Positions 29,544-38,297 of a DNA stretch of 64,000 bases are shown one piece after another. Below the pieces are notes generated by a model. It worked only from the letters and a program-made list of their open reading frames with translations. It did no database searches and was not told the origin of the DNA. Made by a program: the position numbers and the translations under genes. Each line of letters opens with the position of its first letter. The stretch's first letter is position 1. The stretch is from JAFGLZ01 sp964622545 (GTDB lineage Bacteria > Planctomycetota > Phycisphaerae > UBA1845 > JAFGLZ01): the NCBI GenBank assembly GCA_964622545.1, contig CAZUQM010000040.1, forward strand, positions 3,075 through 67,074. Reading direction: 5' to 3'.

Positions 29544-29887
29544 GGGTCGGCTCCTTGGTCGAGAGGATCTGCGCGTGTGGACCGATAGCGACGAAGCCGC
29601 GGTCCGGCGAGGGACGATCGTACGGGGGGATGGGGCGCCTGTGCAACGCGTGGCAGCGCACTGGCCCGAGCTGGCCCTGGGGTCCATGCTTGAGCGGCAC
29701 ATAAGCGCGATCGTCAAGGAGCGTTGCTGCAAGACGTGACCCGATGTGAAATAGTGCAGAAGCAACGCTTTCTGACGGGCGCGTCTCCGAAGAGCGAGTC
29801 GACGCTGGATGAGCTGTTTGAGTACGCGCTGGCCGTGCAGGAGCTGCGAGAAACGGGGAGCAACGTCGGGCACGGCTAACTGGAAGC
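29544..29887. other. Intergenic region with a paired inverted repeat
   Basis: 344 bp upstream of the sialidase gene and downstream of the GspG-like gene. It has no credible gene. Two opposite-facing copies of a 30-bp element (29706-29733 and 29761-29792) lie here. Confidence 0.55.
29706..29792. repeat. Inverted pair of a dispersed 30-bp element
   Basis: The minus-strand copy at 29706-29733 reads, in complement, CAGCAACGCTCCTTGACGAT. The plus-strand copy at 29761-29792 reads AGCAACGCTTTCTGACGGGC. The same core AGCAACGCT(C/T)(C/T)(C/T)TGAC recurs at 31607 and 44477. The head-to-head arrangement recalls REP doublets. Confidence 0.6.
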
Positions 29888-30376
29888 TCAGAGCAATCCC
29901 TCGTCTGCAGGTACATACCATGAGGTGATGTCGTCCTCGGTCCCATCCTGGCCGTCGGGGCCTCCGGACCACAGCTCATAGTGATTCTCGTTCATCACCC
30001 CTGGATAGCGGTACCTGTACGTATTGCCCCAAGAATCGCGGAGCATCTCCACGGTTTCGATGTACGGACCCTTCCACTTGGCCGCGAGTTCGGGATCGCT
30101 CGGCGGCAGGACGAGCGCGCGGAGTCCGACTTCGCTCTTGGGGTAGTCGCCCATGTGCGCGCGATAGAGTTTCAGCGCTTTGGCGAACGGGCCGGTATAC
30201 CCGACGACGGACCGGCAAAGGAGAATCTTCTTCCCCTCGCTGAGATTGGTCGAAAACACCCTTGGGGCGAGGAACGCGTACGCGAGCACCACAAACACCA
30301 GAAGGGCCATGAAGACCAGACCTCGCTTCGTCCAGCGCGCGGAGTCACCGCCTGCGATCGAATCGCTCTGGTGCAT
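29888..30376 (-). CDS. GspG-like protein without a prepilin cleavage motif
   Basis: 162 residues. The C-terminal two thirds match the major pseudopilin GspG: LYRAHMGDYPKSEVGLRAL, WKGPYI, DSWGNTYRYRYPG, YELWSGGPDGQDGTEDDI. The N-terminus is a single membrane helix (RGLVFMALLVFVVLAYAF) but lacks the G-F-T-L-I-E prepilin peptidase site and the Glu at +5. It may stay as a membrane-anchored protein rather than a pilus subunit. ATG 30376 has GAGG 7 nt upstream. Confidence 0.8.
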   Translation of the reverse strand: MHQSDSIAGGDSARWTKRGLVFMALLVFVVLAYAFLAPRVFSTNLSEGKKILLCRSVVGYTGPFAKALKLYRAHMGDYPKSEVGLRALVLPPSDPELAAKWKGPYIETVEMLRDSWGNTYRYRYPGVMNENHYELWSGGPDGQDGTEDDITSWYVPADEGLL

Positions 30377-30559
30377 CGCTCATCCTCGACGTATGGTTGA
30401 TGGACCGCGTGGCTGCAAGGAAGCCATCGGTGGCTTCCCGAGTCGGCCCGTGGTTCCTAACTGTGGAACACGCCAACGTCGATGAGGTTGCAGTCATTGG
30501 AGCGAAAGGGCGGCGATGCATCTGCAACTGGACACGACATCCTGGCAGGAGAGTTGCAC

Positions 30560-31522
30560 ATGAACGGGCTGCATGTGGTTGCAGGTGTGATGGGATTGGT
30601 CGCCTTGGCGTCGATGTTGATGGCGGCGGATCGCGGTGATGGGAAGGCCAAGGAGGATGCGGGCGAGGCGACGCGTGCGAGCAAGGCCGGTGGCGCTGCG
30701 AAGGTGTCGTCGCGCGAGACCAAGCCGTTCTTCGCCAGGCCCTGGATGCTCGGCGCGCACCGGGGCGGGGCGGCGCTCTGGCCGGAGAACACGGTGACGG
30801 CCTTTCGCGCCGCAGCCAAGCGCTGGCCCGACATCGTCCTCGAGACCGACGCCCGGCTGACGGCCGACGGCCACGTGGTGCTGCTGCACGACGGCACCGT
30901 CGACCGCACGACGGACGGGACCGGCGCGATCGACGAGATGACGCTCGAGCAGGCCAAGCGGCTCGACGCGGGCTATCGCTTCACGACCGGCGGAGGCAAG
31001 ACGTTTCCTCATCGCGGCAAGGGCGTGCGGATCGCCACGCTGGCCGAGGCGCTGAGGGCCTGTCCCGAGAACCGATTCGTGATCGAGTTCAAGCCATGCA
31101 AGGGCATCACCGAACCGGCGCTCCGCGTAATCCGCGCGTGCCAGGCCGAGCGGCGGGTCCTGCTGGCGAGCTTTGATCCGCGGATCGTGGCCGAGATCCA
31201 GCGGCTCGCGCCCGAGATGGCCGTGTGCTACGGCGCGAGCGAAGGCATGGCCATGCTGATGGCGATGCGGGCGGGCGGTCGGGTGTGGCAGGCCTACCGA
31301 CCGGCGGCGGATGTGCTCTCGCTGATGCAGGACATGATCAACTCGTTCAAGCTTACGGATGAGGATTTCGACAGGCTACGGGCCAAGGGCGTCTACCTCC
31401 AACTCCATACGCCCAACACCCGCGAGCAGATCGAGCGGATGCTCAGCTACGGCCCGGACAGCGTGCTGACGGACCGGCCGGACTTGCTCGAGACGATCCT
31501 CTCCGAGCGGCAGACGAAGTAG
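30560..31522 (+). CDS. Secreted glycerophosphodiester phosphodiesterase
   Basis: 320 residues from ATG 30560 (AGGAGAG 6 nt upstream) with signal peptide MNGLHVVAGVMGLVALASML. The GDPD catalytic core is present: GAHRGGAALWPENT, ETDARLTADGHVVLLHD and the C-terminal LTDRPDLL. It would hydrolyse glycerophosphodiesters to glycerol-3-phosphate and an alcohol outside the cytoplasm. A stem-loop at 31526-31545 follows the stop. Confidence 0.9.
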   Translation: MNGLHVVAGVMGLVALASMLMAADRGDGKAKEDAGEATRASKAGGAAKVSSRETKPFFARPWMLGAHRGGAALWPENTVTAFRAAAKRWPDIVLETDARLTADGHVVLLHDGTVDRTTDGTGAIDEMTLEQAKRLDAGYRFTTGGGKTFPHRGKGVRIATLAEALRACPENRFVIEFKPCKGITEPALRVIRACQAERRVLLASFDPRIVAEIQRLAPEMAVCYGASEGMAMLMAMRAGGRVWQAYRPAADVLSLMQDMINSFKLTDEDFDRLRAKGVYLQLHTPNTREQIERMLSYGPDSVLTDRPDLLETILSERQTK

Positions 31523-31525
31523 CGT

Positions 31526-31545
31526 GGGGCGCGTCTTGACGCCCC
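31526..31545 (+). terminator. Stem-loop after the GDPD gene
   Basis: GGGGCG, 8-nt loop, CGCCCC, then TT. It lies 3 nt after the stop codon. The T-run is short, so it could be an mRNA end-protecting hairpin or a repeat rather than an efficient terminator. Confidence 0.4.
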
Positions 31546-31572
31546 TTCAGCCTGTCGGCTGTGCCGTGGGGC

Positions 31573-31665
31573 AGGGCGAGGCTCCCACCGAGCCGAAGCG
31601 GTTCAACAGCAACGCTCCCTGACGGTCGCGTCTCCGGTCTCCGCTTCCTGGCGGTCACGGCTCCG
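31573..31665. repeat. Cluster of two dispersed repeat types
   Basis: 31573-31595 is GGGCGAGGCTCCC plus ACCGAGCCG, a near match to positions 12-34. 31607-31637 is the AGCAACGCTCCCTGACGG element, and a degraded copy follows at 31641-31665 (CGCTTCCTGGCGGTCACGG). Confidence 0.55.
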
Positions 31666-31688
31666 ATTGGTGTTTCAGGGCGCCTGCA

Positions 31689-33098
31689 TCACCGGCCACC
31701 AGCGGGTTCGGCCGCGGACGACTCGCCCCTGGCGGTCCGGCGCGGCGTGAGATCCAGCTGGTCGAATCGTATGACGAAGTTGCGATCGCGAACGCTGCCG
31801 GTCTTGCTGCCGTAGCCGATGTTCTTGTAGGCCTCGTGCGTCATGGCCGACCATTGAACCGCCTGCGGGTCGCTCGGCGTGTGATAGGTCTGCATGTAGC
31901 CGCCGTCGAACACCCGAGTGATGGCGTAGCCGACCGGATACTCCTTCGTGCTGGCCGTCTCGACGTACGGCAGGTTACCCGTCTGCTCGGGCCACGTGCC
32001 GACGTAGTTGCGATGCAGATGGCCGGAGAACACCCCCGCACACAGGCCGTGGCTTCGAAGCTGCGCCGCGAGCGGCTCCGACACGTCCGGCGGGATGTGG
32101 GCCTCCCGGCCGGTGGCGATGTCCATGGCGTAGGCCGCACGTCCGCCGAGGCTTTTGCCCGCGAGACGCTTGCCGAACTGGAACAACTGCTTGCCCCATT
32201 GCGTGCCCCCGGCGCGGCGGAGGTCGGGGGGGACGGGATGATGCGTGAAGACGAACGTCCACTTGCCCTTGTTCCGAGCGAGGTCGGCGCCGAGCCAGGC
32301 AAGCTGGTCGGCGACGTGGCTCCGCACGCGTCCCCGCAGGATGTCCGAGCAGAGGGCGATGAAGTGGAACCCGTCGTAGTCGAAGCTGTAGTAGGGCCTG
32401 CGTAGGCCGAATGTCCGCATGAGATTGACGGCGTTGTCGTGGTTGCCGTCGAGGACGTAGTACGGGGCGTCGAGTCGGTCGAAGAGCCGCTTGGCCAGGG
32501 GGAACTCCTCGGCCGCGCCGTGGTGGGTGATGTCACCCTTGATGACGGTGAAGGCGACTTTGTGCGCGTTGATTTCGTAGACGGCCGCACCGACCGAGAG
32601 CTCCCAGAAGGTTATCGATTTGTCGGGCCAGGCCACGCCTTGGTTGAGCACGCGGCCACGTTCGACGAACCGAGGGACCGCGACCTGTCCGACGTGGGTG
32701 TCGGTCATCTGCGCGAAAGCGAAGCGCTCCTTGCCGGGCGGCGGGACAAGGGTGGTGAAGCGCCCGGGCGAGCGCGGGGCCATGCTCAGCGTCGCCCCGT
32801 CGCTTTCGGCGGCGTAGTGGACCGTCTGGCCGGGCTTGAGGCCCGTGATGGTGCAGTGATGGAATCGCACGGGCGGTGCATTGCATCGGACGATCTTGTC
32901 GAGCCGGCCGCGCGACGGCCCGTACCGGATGGCCGAGTAGGCCGGGACGTTGGTCTCCCAGGTTAGCGCGGCCGACGTGTCCGTCACGGTGATGAGCTCG
33001 AGCCGTCGGATGCGGACGTCGGCCGCGGCCGACAGCACCGTCGAGAGCAGGGCAACGAGCGTCGTCGAAATCGTCAGCCGAACGTGCCAGCGCAGCAT
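31689..33098 (-). CDS. Secreted metallophosphoesterase with N-terminal Fn3-like domain
   Basis: 469 residues from ATG 33098 (GGAG 6 nt upstream; the ATG at 33110 lacks one). Signal MLRWHVRLTISTTLVALLST. An Fn3-like purple-acid-phosphatase domain (ALTWETNVPAYSAIRYG) precedes the calcineurin-like core with all metal motifs: QMTDTHVG, GDITHHG, DGNHDN, THHP and GHLHRN. It acts on phosphate esters outside the cytoplasm; substrate unknown. Confidence 0.9.
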   Translation of the reverse strand: MLRWHVRLTISTTLVALLSTVLSAAADVRIRRLELITVTDTSAALTWETNVPAYSAIRYGPSRGRLDKIVRCNAPPVRFHHCTITGLKPGQTVHYAAESDGATLSMAPRSPGRFTTLVPPPGKERFAFAQMTDTHVGQVAVPRFVERGRVLNQGVAWPDKSITFWELSVGAAVYEINAHKVAFTVIKGDITHHGAAEEFPLAKRLFDRLDAPYYVLDGNHDNAVNLMRTFGLRRPYYSFDYDGFHFIALCSDILRGRVRSHVADQLAWLGADLARNKGKWTFVFTHHPVPPDLRRAGGTQWGKQLFQFGKRLAGKSLGGRAAYAMDIATGREAHIPPDVSEPLAAQLRSHGLCAGVFSGHLHRNYVGTWPEQTGNLPYVETASTKEYPVGYAITRVFDGGYMQTYHTPSDPQAVQWSAMTHEAYKNIGYGSKTGSVRDRNFVIRFDQLDLTPRRTARGESSAAEPAGGR

Positions 33099-33760
33099 CG
33101 GGTACTCCATGGGTTCGCCGAAATCGAAGCCGGATGGATGGGCCGGGTTCTGAGAGCCGAGCCGTTACCGCCGCATGATCCCCTTAGCATGCTATGGCGG
33201 TTCGGGCTTGCGATGCAAGCAGACGGGTTCGTCCGGTTGAGGCCGCGGTGTAAAAAGGGCGTGGGGCCCCAGTCTGTAGGAGGCAGCCAGACTGGGGCCC
33301 CGATCCAGGGCAACGTGAAGGAGGCAATAGGAGGTTATGGGAAAGCCGCTACGCTGCGACTTCGTACACAGGCCGGCTGCGGAAGGCGTGCCCACGGGCA
33401 CGACCCCCGCAGCAACATGAAGCCCACTTTCATAGGCCCACCGGCGCTCGCTCTCAAAGGGTCGATCCCCTCCCTCCGGTCAAGCGTCCTGGTGGATGAT
33501 TTATCGTCTCGCAATGCCGGGCCGCTCCGGAGCATCTGACCCGTCACGCGGCACACGAAACGTAAGATACAATTCGGGCGTGGGCAAATCCGGGACGAAG
33601 AAATTTGCCAACCGGCCGGAAGACGGCTATACACGAGGATTCAACCCGTTGCGGGGGCAGGATCGTCGGCCGGTTCCACACGCCGGACCGGCCCGATCCG
33701 GATCGTCGGAGACCACACGTCGGGGAGCGACAACGCCACATCTAAGGAGATCATGACGCG
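33099..33760. other. Long divergent intergenic region
   Basis: 662 bp between divergently transcribed genes. It holds a very strong hairpin at 33263-33301 and a small ORF of 27 codons at 33336-33419 with AGGAGG placed too close to its ATG. Other frames read through with poor, Arg-rich composition. No riboswitch was recognised. Confidence 0.5.
33263..33301. repeat. 14-bp GC-rich hairpin
   Basis: Arms GGGGCCCCAGTCTG (33263-33276) and CAGACTGGGGCCCC (33288-33301) are perfect complements around an 11-nt loop. No T-run follows. It could be a dispersed repeat or an attenuator-like structure. Confidence 0.55.
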
Positions 33761-34678
33761 ATGACGGGCGAGGCAGCGACGCATTTCACGGGAATCTGGC
33801 CGGCCATGGTCACACCCTTCGACGAGGGGGGCGCGCTCGACCTGGTCGCCCTGGAAAAGCTTATCGGACGGTTGATCGAGCAGGGCGCCGGCGGCCTGTA
33901 CGTCGGCGGCAGCACGGGCGAGGGCCCGCTCATGTCGCCCGACGAGCGCAAGCAGCTCGCCGAGCGGACCGTCGAGGTCGTCGCCGGGCAGATTCCCGTT
34001 ATCGTACACGTGGGCGGCGGCCGGCCCGCCGACGACATTCTCCTGGCCCGACACGCCGGCACGATCGACGTGGCCGGCATCAGCAGCGTCCCGCCGATCT
34101 ACTACCCCTACCCACCCGAGTCGGTCTTCGAGCATTTCCGCCAGGTGGCCGCGGCGTCCGACAAGCCGTTCTACGGCTATCACTTGACGGGCCAATCGGC
34201 GCGGCCGCTGAGCATGAACCAGTACGTCGAGTGCCTGCTCGAGATCCCCACGGCCGCGGGCATCAAGTACACGGGGCAGAACCCCGTCGACATCGCCCTG
34301 CTGCGCCAGCTCTCGGGCGGCAAGCTCATGGTCTTCAGCGGCGCCGACGAGTGCTACCTGGGCAACATGGCCCAGGGGGCCGAGGCGGCGATCGGGTCGT
34401 TCTACAACGTCTTCCTGCCGGAGTGGCGGGCGATTCACGACCTCGCCGTGGGCGGCAAGTGGGACCAGGCCCGCAGCCGGATGGGCGTGGCCGCACACGC
34501 CGTCATGATGATCCGGGACTTCGGGGTGGACCTGGCCAAGTACATCCTGGCCAAGCAGGGCCTGCCGGTCGGAACGACACGTCACCCGCTGCCGCGCATG
34601 GACCGACCCGACCACGAGGCGTTCGAGCGGATCTGGGCCACACTCGATGCGTTCCGTGGCAACGTTCAGAACTGGTAG
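33761..34678 (+). CDS. DHDPS/N-acetylneuraminate lyase family class I aldolase
   Basis: 305 residues. This (beta/alpha)8 enzyme has the family's GGSTGEGPLMSPDER motif, Tyr in FYGYHLTGQ and the Schiff-base Lys in AAGIKYTG. The Y-x-x-x-T-G spacing suits the N-acetylneuraminate lyase branch rather than dihydrodipicolinate synthase. The substrate is probably a 2-keto-sugar acid. The ATG at 33761 has AAGGAG 11 nt upstream; an ATG at 33753 between them would open only a 3-codon ORF. The sialidase-like gene elsewhere in the window would be a fitting source of substrate, but they are not an operon. Confidence 0.87.
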   Translation: MTGEAATHFTGIWPAMVTPFDEGGALDLVALEKLIGRLIEQGAGGLYVGGSTGEGPLMSPDERKQLAERTVEVVAGQIPVIVHVGGGRPADDILLARHAGTIDVAGISSVPPIYYPYPPESVFEHFRQVAAASDKPFYGYHLTGQSARPLSMNQYVECLLEIPTAAGIKYTGQNPVDIALLRQLSGGKLMVFSGADECYLGNMAQGAEAAIGSFYNVFLPEWRAIHDLAVGGKWDQARSRMGVAAHAVMMIRDFGVDLAKYILAKQGLPVGTTRHPLPRMDRPDHEAFERIWATLDAFRGNVQNW

Positions 34679-34729
34679 CGGGAGGGAAGGCCCTCGTTCC
34701 GGTCATGCCCGCTCGGAGCGGCGCCGGCC

Positions 34730-35869
34730 TCACACCGTCAACGGATACGTGCCCAGCTTTTTGCCGGTGCGGAAGAGCTCGAGGATATTCTCCGGCGGGA
34801 CCTCCGCCTGGAGGTTGTGCACCGCGGCCAGGATGTACCCCCCGCCCGGAGCCATGTCGCGGAGACGTCGCTTCACCTCCTCGCGGACGTCGGCCGTCGA
34901 GCCGCGCGGCATGACCTTCTGCGTATCCACCCCGCCCCAGAACGTGATGTGCTCGCCGAACTCCCTCTTCAGGCGCGCCGTGTCCATGTCGTGGGCCGAG
35001 ACCTGGATCGGGTTCAGGGCCTGCACGCCCAGCTCGATGAAGTCGGGGACGAAGGCGTAGGCCGAGCCGCAACAGTGGTGCATCAGCTTGGCCGGGCTGT
35101 TCGTGCGGATATGCCCCCACATCCGCTGGAAGTGCGGTTTGAGCAGGCGCTCGAAGCAGTCGCGCCCGACCTGTGGGCCGTTCTGACCGCCCAGATCGTC
35201 CGAGGTGTAGACCACGTCCACCAGGTCGCCCACCTCGCGGAGGACGATGTCGTTGACGCCCGTCTGGATCTCGGTGGTCCGCTCGAAGAGGGCTTCGACG
35301 AACGGTTCGTTCAGGGCCAGGTCGACCATGAACTCCTCAAAGCCCCGCAGGAATTGGCCCAGCGACAGGACGCGTCCGCGGAGCTCGAGGGTGATGGCGT
35401 AGTCGGTCTGGTCGCGGATCGCGCGGATGGCCTCGATCGTCCCGTCGAGGTTGATCATGTCCTCGGGCGCCAGCCACGGGTGCTCCTCGACGGCGCGGAC
35501 GGTGGCCTCGTCGGCGAAGGGCGCTCGCTCGACGTAGTAATGCCCGCCTTGGGGCTTGTGCCAGCGCACGCCCCATTCGTCGACGAAGGTGCTGTCGTCG
35601 ATGACCTCGACCGAGCCGCCTGCTCCGGCGACCTGAGGTGCGTGGACGATGTCCACATCGAGGGCCTCGCGGACGTCGTTCTCGATGTCGGCCAGCGAGG
35701 CGTAGCGGCGTGCGTCCATATGGTCGTGCACGGGCAGGCCGAGCGCTTGTCGCAGCTTGGGGTAGGCGTCGCCCACGACCGTGGTGGCCAGCGAGCCGCC
35801 CAGGTCCATCGGCACGCGGTCCGCCTCCTCGTGGTTCAACGCGGCCAGCACACGCTCTCGATGTGTCAT
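34730..35869 (-). CDS. Uroporphyrinogen decarboxylase-family protein (MtaA-like)
   Basis: 379 residues. The fold matches the UroD superfamily: N-terminal RERVLAALNHEEADRVPMDLGG and a late HHCCGSAY motif. The H-x-C-G signature suggests the cobalamin-dependent methyltransferase/MtaA-like branch, not heme synthesis. Cysteines there could bind zinc. It starts 9 nt after the pseudouridine synthase stop, with GAGGTGAG between them, so it is translationally coupled. Confidence 0.85.
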   Translation of the reverse strand: MTHRERVLAALNHEEADRVPMDLGGSLATTVVGDAYPKLRQALGLPVHDHMDARRYASLADIENDVREALDVDIVHAPQVAGAGGSVEVIDDSTFVDEWGVRWHKPQGGHYYVERAPFADEATVRAVEEHPWLAPEDMINLDGTIEAIRAIRDQTDYAITLELRGRVLSLGQFLRGFEEFMVDLALNEPFVEALFERTTEIQTGVNDIVLREVGDLVDVVYTSDDLGGQNGPQVGRDCFERLLKPHFQRMWGHIRTNSPAKLMHHCCGSAYAFVPDFIELGVQALNPIQVSAHDMDTARLKREFGEHITFWGGVDTQKVMPRGSTADVREEVKRRLRDMAPGGGYILAAVHNLQAEVPPENILELFRTGKKLGTYPLTV

Positions 35870-35878
35870 GGTCTCACC

Positions 35879-36847
35879 TCATCGTTTTCGCTTGCGCCGA
35901 GAGGGTTTGCCCGCACGCCCTGGCTTGCCCTTTCGCGGCGGGGCCTTGCGTTGGGCCTTCTTGCGGCCGGGTCGCTTGCCCGATCCGCCCGGCTTGCCCG
36001 ATTTCGAACGCGTCTTGGGCTTACCCGCGTCCGTCTTCTTGGACGCACCGTCCGTCGCCGCAGACGCGTCGTCCGTCTTGGTCTTCTTGCGGCCGCGGGC
36101 GGGTCGCTTCTTGGCCGCAAGCTCCCTGGACTGCTCGATCAGCTTGTAGAGCTCGTTGATCTGCTGCTTGGTCAGCTTGCGGTGCTTGCCCACGCCCAAG
36201 CCGCGCACGCTGAGCTTGCCGATGCGGATGCGCGTCAGCTCGCGGACCGGGTGGCCGAGCTGGGCCAACATCCGTCGCACCTGGCGGTTGCGGCCCTCGC
36301 GGAGGGTGATTTCGAGGATGCTGTATTCCTTCCCCTTGTAGATCAGCGTCACGCGGGCCGGTTGGGTGCGCCCCTCGCTGAGCCAGATGCCCTGACGCAG
36401 CTTGGCGAGCACGCCGTCGCCGACGCGGCCTCGCACGCGGGCGCGATACGTCTTGGGCACGCCGTAGCGGGGATGCGTGAGCTTGGCGGCCAGGTCGCCG
36501 TCGTTGGTCATCAAGAGCAGGCCCTGGCTGTCGGCGTCGAGCCGGCCGACCGGGTAGACGCGCTCGTCGACGCCCTGCATCAGGTCGACGGCCCGCTTGC
36601 GGCCGCGTGGGTCCTTCTGGGTCGCCAACACGCCCTTGGGCTTGTTCAGCAGGTAGGTGACCTTCGGCTCGGCGGCGATGCGCTGGCCGTCGACGGTGAT
36701 CTTGTCGGTCTTCGGGTCGACCAGGACGGGCAGGTCTGTCACGCGCCGGCCGTTCAGACGGACGCGGCCGTCGAGGATGATCTCCTCGCAGGCTCGCCGC
36801 GAGCCGAGTCCCGCCGTCGCAAGCACCTTCTGCAATCGTTCCGCCAT
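35879..36847 (-). CDS. RsuA/RluB-family pseudouridine synthase with basic C-terminal tail
   Basis: 322 residues. An S4 RNA-binding domain (RLQKVLATAGLGSRRACEEII) is followed by the catalytic domain with Asp in YPVGRLDADSQGLLL and GRNRQVRRMLA. It isomerises a specific uridine in rRNA. Beyond about residue 240 is a Lys/Arg/Gly-rich tail of about 80 residues (KRPGRKKAQRKAPPRKG), common in planctomycete and other RNA-binding enzymes. RluB, RluE and RluF cannot be separated here. Confidence 0.93.
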   Translation of the reverse strand: MAERLQKVLATAGLGSRRACEEIILDGRVRLNGRRVTDLPVLVDPKTDKITVDGQRIAAEPKVTYLLNKPKGVLATQKDPRGRKRAVDLMQGVDERVYPVGRLDADSQGLLLMTNDGDLAAKLTHPRYGVPKTYRARVRGRVGDGVLAKLRQGIWLSEGRTQPARVTLIYKGKEYSILEITLREGRNRQVRRMLAQLGHPVRELTRIRIGKLSVRGLGVGKHRKLTKQQINELYKLIEQSRELAAKKRPARGRKKTKTDDASAATDGASKKTDAGKPKTRSKSGKPGGSGKRPGRKKAQRKAPPRKGKPGRAGKPSRRKRKR

Positions 36848-36998
36848 GGGGTTGGCTCGATCAGGGGTTCGGGCGGCGTCGTCCGATCAGCCCGAGCGAT
36901 CATCAGGCCGTCGGTCACGCTCGATACGCGGCATTCTAGCAGGGGCCGGTGTGCGGGCCCAGCGAAAGCAGGGCGGCCAGGCCGATGAGCGAAGATCA

Positions 36999-38228
36999 CT
37001 AGGATGGGCCGCTGGCCTCTCCACGGCTTTCCGGATCGATCGAGGCCAGCCAATCGTCGCATTGGGCGACGAGACGCGAGTCGGACAGACCGTCGCGGCA
37101 GGCCTGCAGGTGTCGGCGCGCGCGATCGTGATCCTTGAGGTGCTTGGCGCAGATGATGCCGAGCATCAGTTGCACCTGGGCGTGCTGCTCGCCGCTGGGA
37201 TAGTGGCGGAGGTACTTCTCGTACGCCTCGGCCGCGTTCTCATAGTCGTGGCTGCTGGCCAGCGCGTTGGCGATATCGAGCTGCTGCTGCTTCGGCAGGA
37301 CCTGATCGGGCACGGCCTGGATCAGCTCGACGTACTGTCTGGCGGCTTCGGCCAGGTCGTTGCCGCGGATAGACTCGGCGATGCGTCCTCGGATCTCGGT
37401 GGCGCGATCGAGGTCGTCCTCGGTCGGGCCGTTCTTGTCCCTGGTCTCGGCCGGCTCGCGGGCCATGCGCCCGTACCGGTGCTTCGCCTCGGCCATCGGG
37501 TCGCTCTGGACCGCGCTGGCGAAGGCGCGCCGCTGGTAGGCCCGCTTCCACAGTGCGAGCAGGTCGAACGGGTCGCGTGGCAGCGCCCGCACGGCCAGCA
37601 GGAGGATGCTGATGGCCAGTCCGGCGGCGTACCCGGCGATGTGGGCCGAATAGGCGATGCCGGCCGCTCCGCCGATGGCCGGGGCGATGATGTTGTCGTA
37701 GACGATGATCTTGCCGACGATCAGGATCATGCTCGGCAGCTCGAAGTAGCCGATGAAGAAGAACCAGTAGAAGAAGCTGATCCGGCTGCGCGGGAAGAGC
37801 ACGAGGAAGGCGGTGGTCACGCCCGCGATCGATCCGGAGGCCCCCAGCAGCACCGCGTCGTTGACGAGCAGGTAACCCGCCCCGGCCAGCACACCGCAGC
37901 TCAGATAGAACAGCACGTAGGCGGCCTGGCCCATCTTGGCGTTGACGCTGTTGCCGAACACCCACAGGAAGAGCATGTTGCCGAGCAGATGTTGCCAGCC
38001 GTCGTGCAGAAACTGGTACGTCACGAGCTGGTAGACGCGCGGATCGGCCCCGTTGAGCATCAGCTCCAAGCCGGCGAAGCTGTGCCGGATCGGATCGACG
38101 CCGGGCTGACGGGCGGCCGTCAGATCGTACGTGAGCAGGAAGATCAGCCCGTTCATGGCCAAGAGGGCGTAGTTGGCCAGGGGCGTCCGGCGGATCGGCG
38201 TGTCGGTGCGTAACGGGATGAGGAGCAT
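36999..38228 (-). CDS. Rhomboid intramembrane serine protease with TPR-like tail
   Basis: 409 residues with six or so membrane helices. The catalytic Ser131 sits in GASGSIAG and the His196 in AHIAGYAAGL; the L1-loop region HDGWQHLLGNMLFLWVFG is also typical. The soluble C-terminus (after about residue 260) has helical repeats like TPRs (YVELIQAVPDQVLPKQQQL; YEKYLRHYPSGEQHAQVQL). It cleaves single-pass membrane proteins in or near the bilayer. Targets unknown. Confidence 0.93.
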   Translation of the reverse strand: MLLIPLRTDTPIRRTPLANYALLAMNGLIFLLTYDLTAARQPGVDPIRHSFAGLELMLNGADPRVYQLVTYQFLHDGWQHLLGNMLFLWVFGNSVNAKMGQAAYVLFYLSCGVLAGAGYLLVNDAVLLGASGSIAGVTTAFLVLFPRSRISFFYWFFFIGYFELPSMILIVGKIIVYDNIIAPAIGGAAGIAYSAHIAGYAAGLAISILLLAVRALPRDPFDLLALWKRAYQRRAFASAVQSDPMAEAKHRYGRMAREPAETRDKNGPTEDDLDRATEIRGRIAESIRGNDLAEAARQYVELIQAVPDQVLPKQQQLDIANALASSHDYENAAEAYEKYLRHYPSGEQHAQVQLMLGIICAKHLKDHDRARRHLQACRDGLSDSRLVAQCDDWLASIDPESRGEASGPS

Positions 38229-38297
38229 AGCACTGTCGGGCGGCCCGGCCGGTGGTTGTCGATCGGGCGCTGCCGGACCTGCCGCCCGCGACGGAGG

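Noticed and set aside
33336..33419. 27-codon ORF after AGGAGG in the 662-bp gap
   Set aside because: Shine-Dalgarno only 2 nt from the ATG and no protein-like content.
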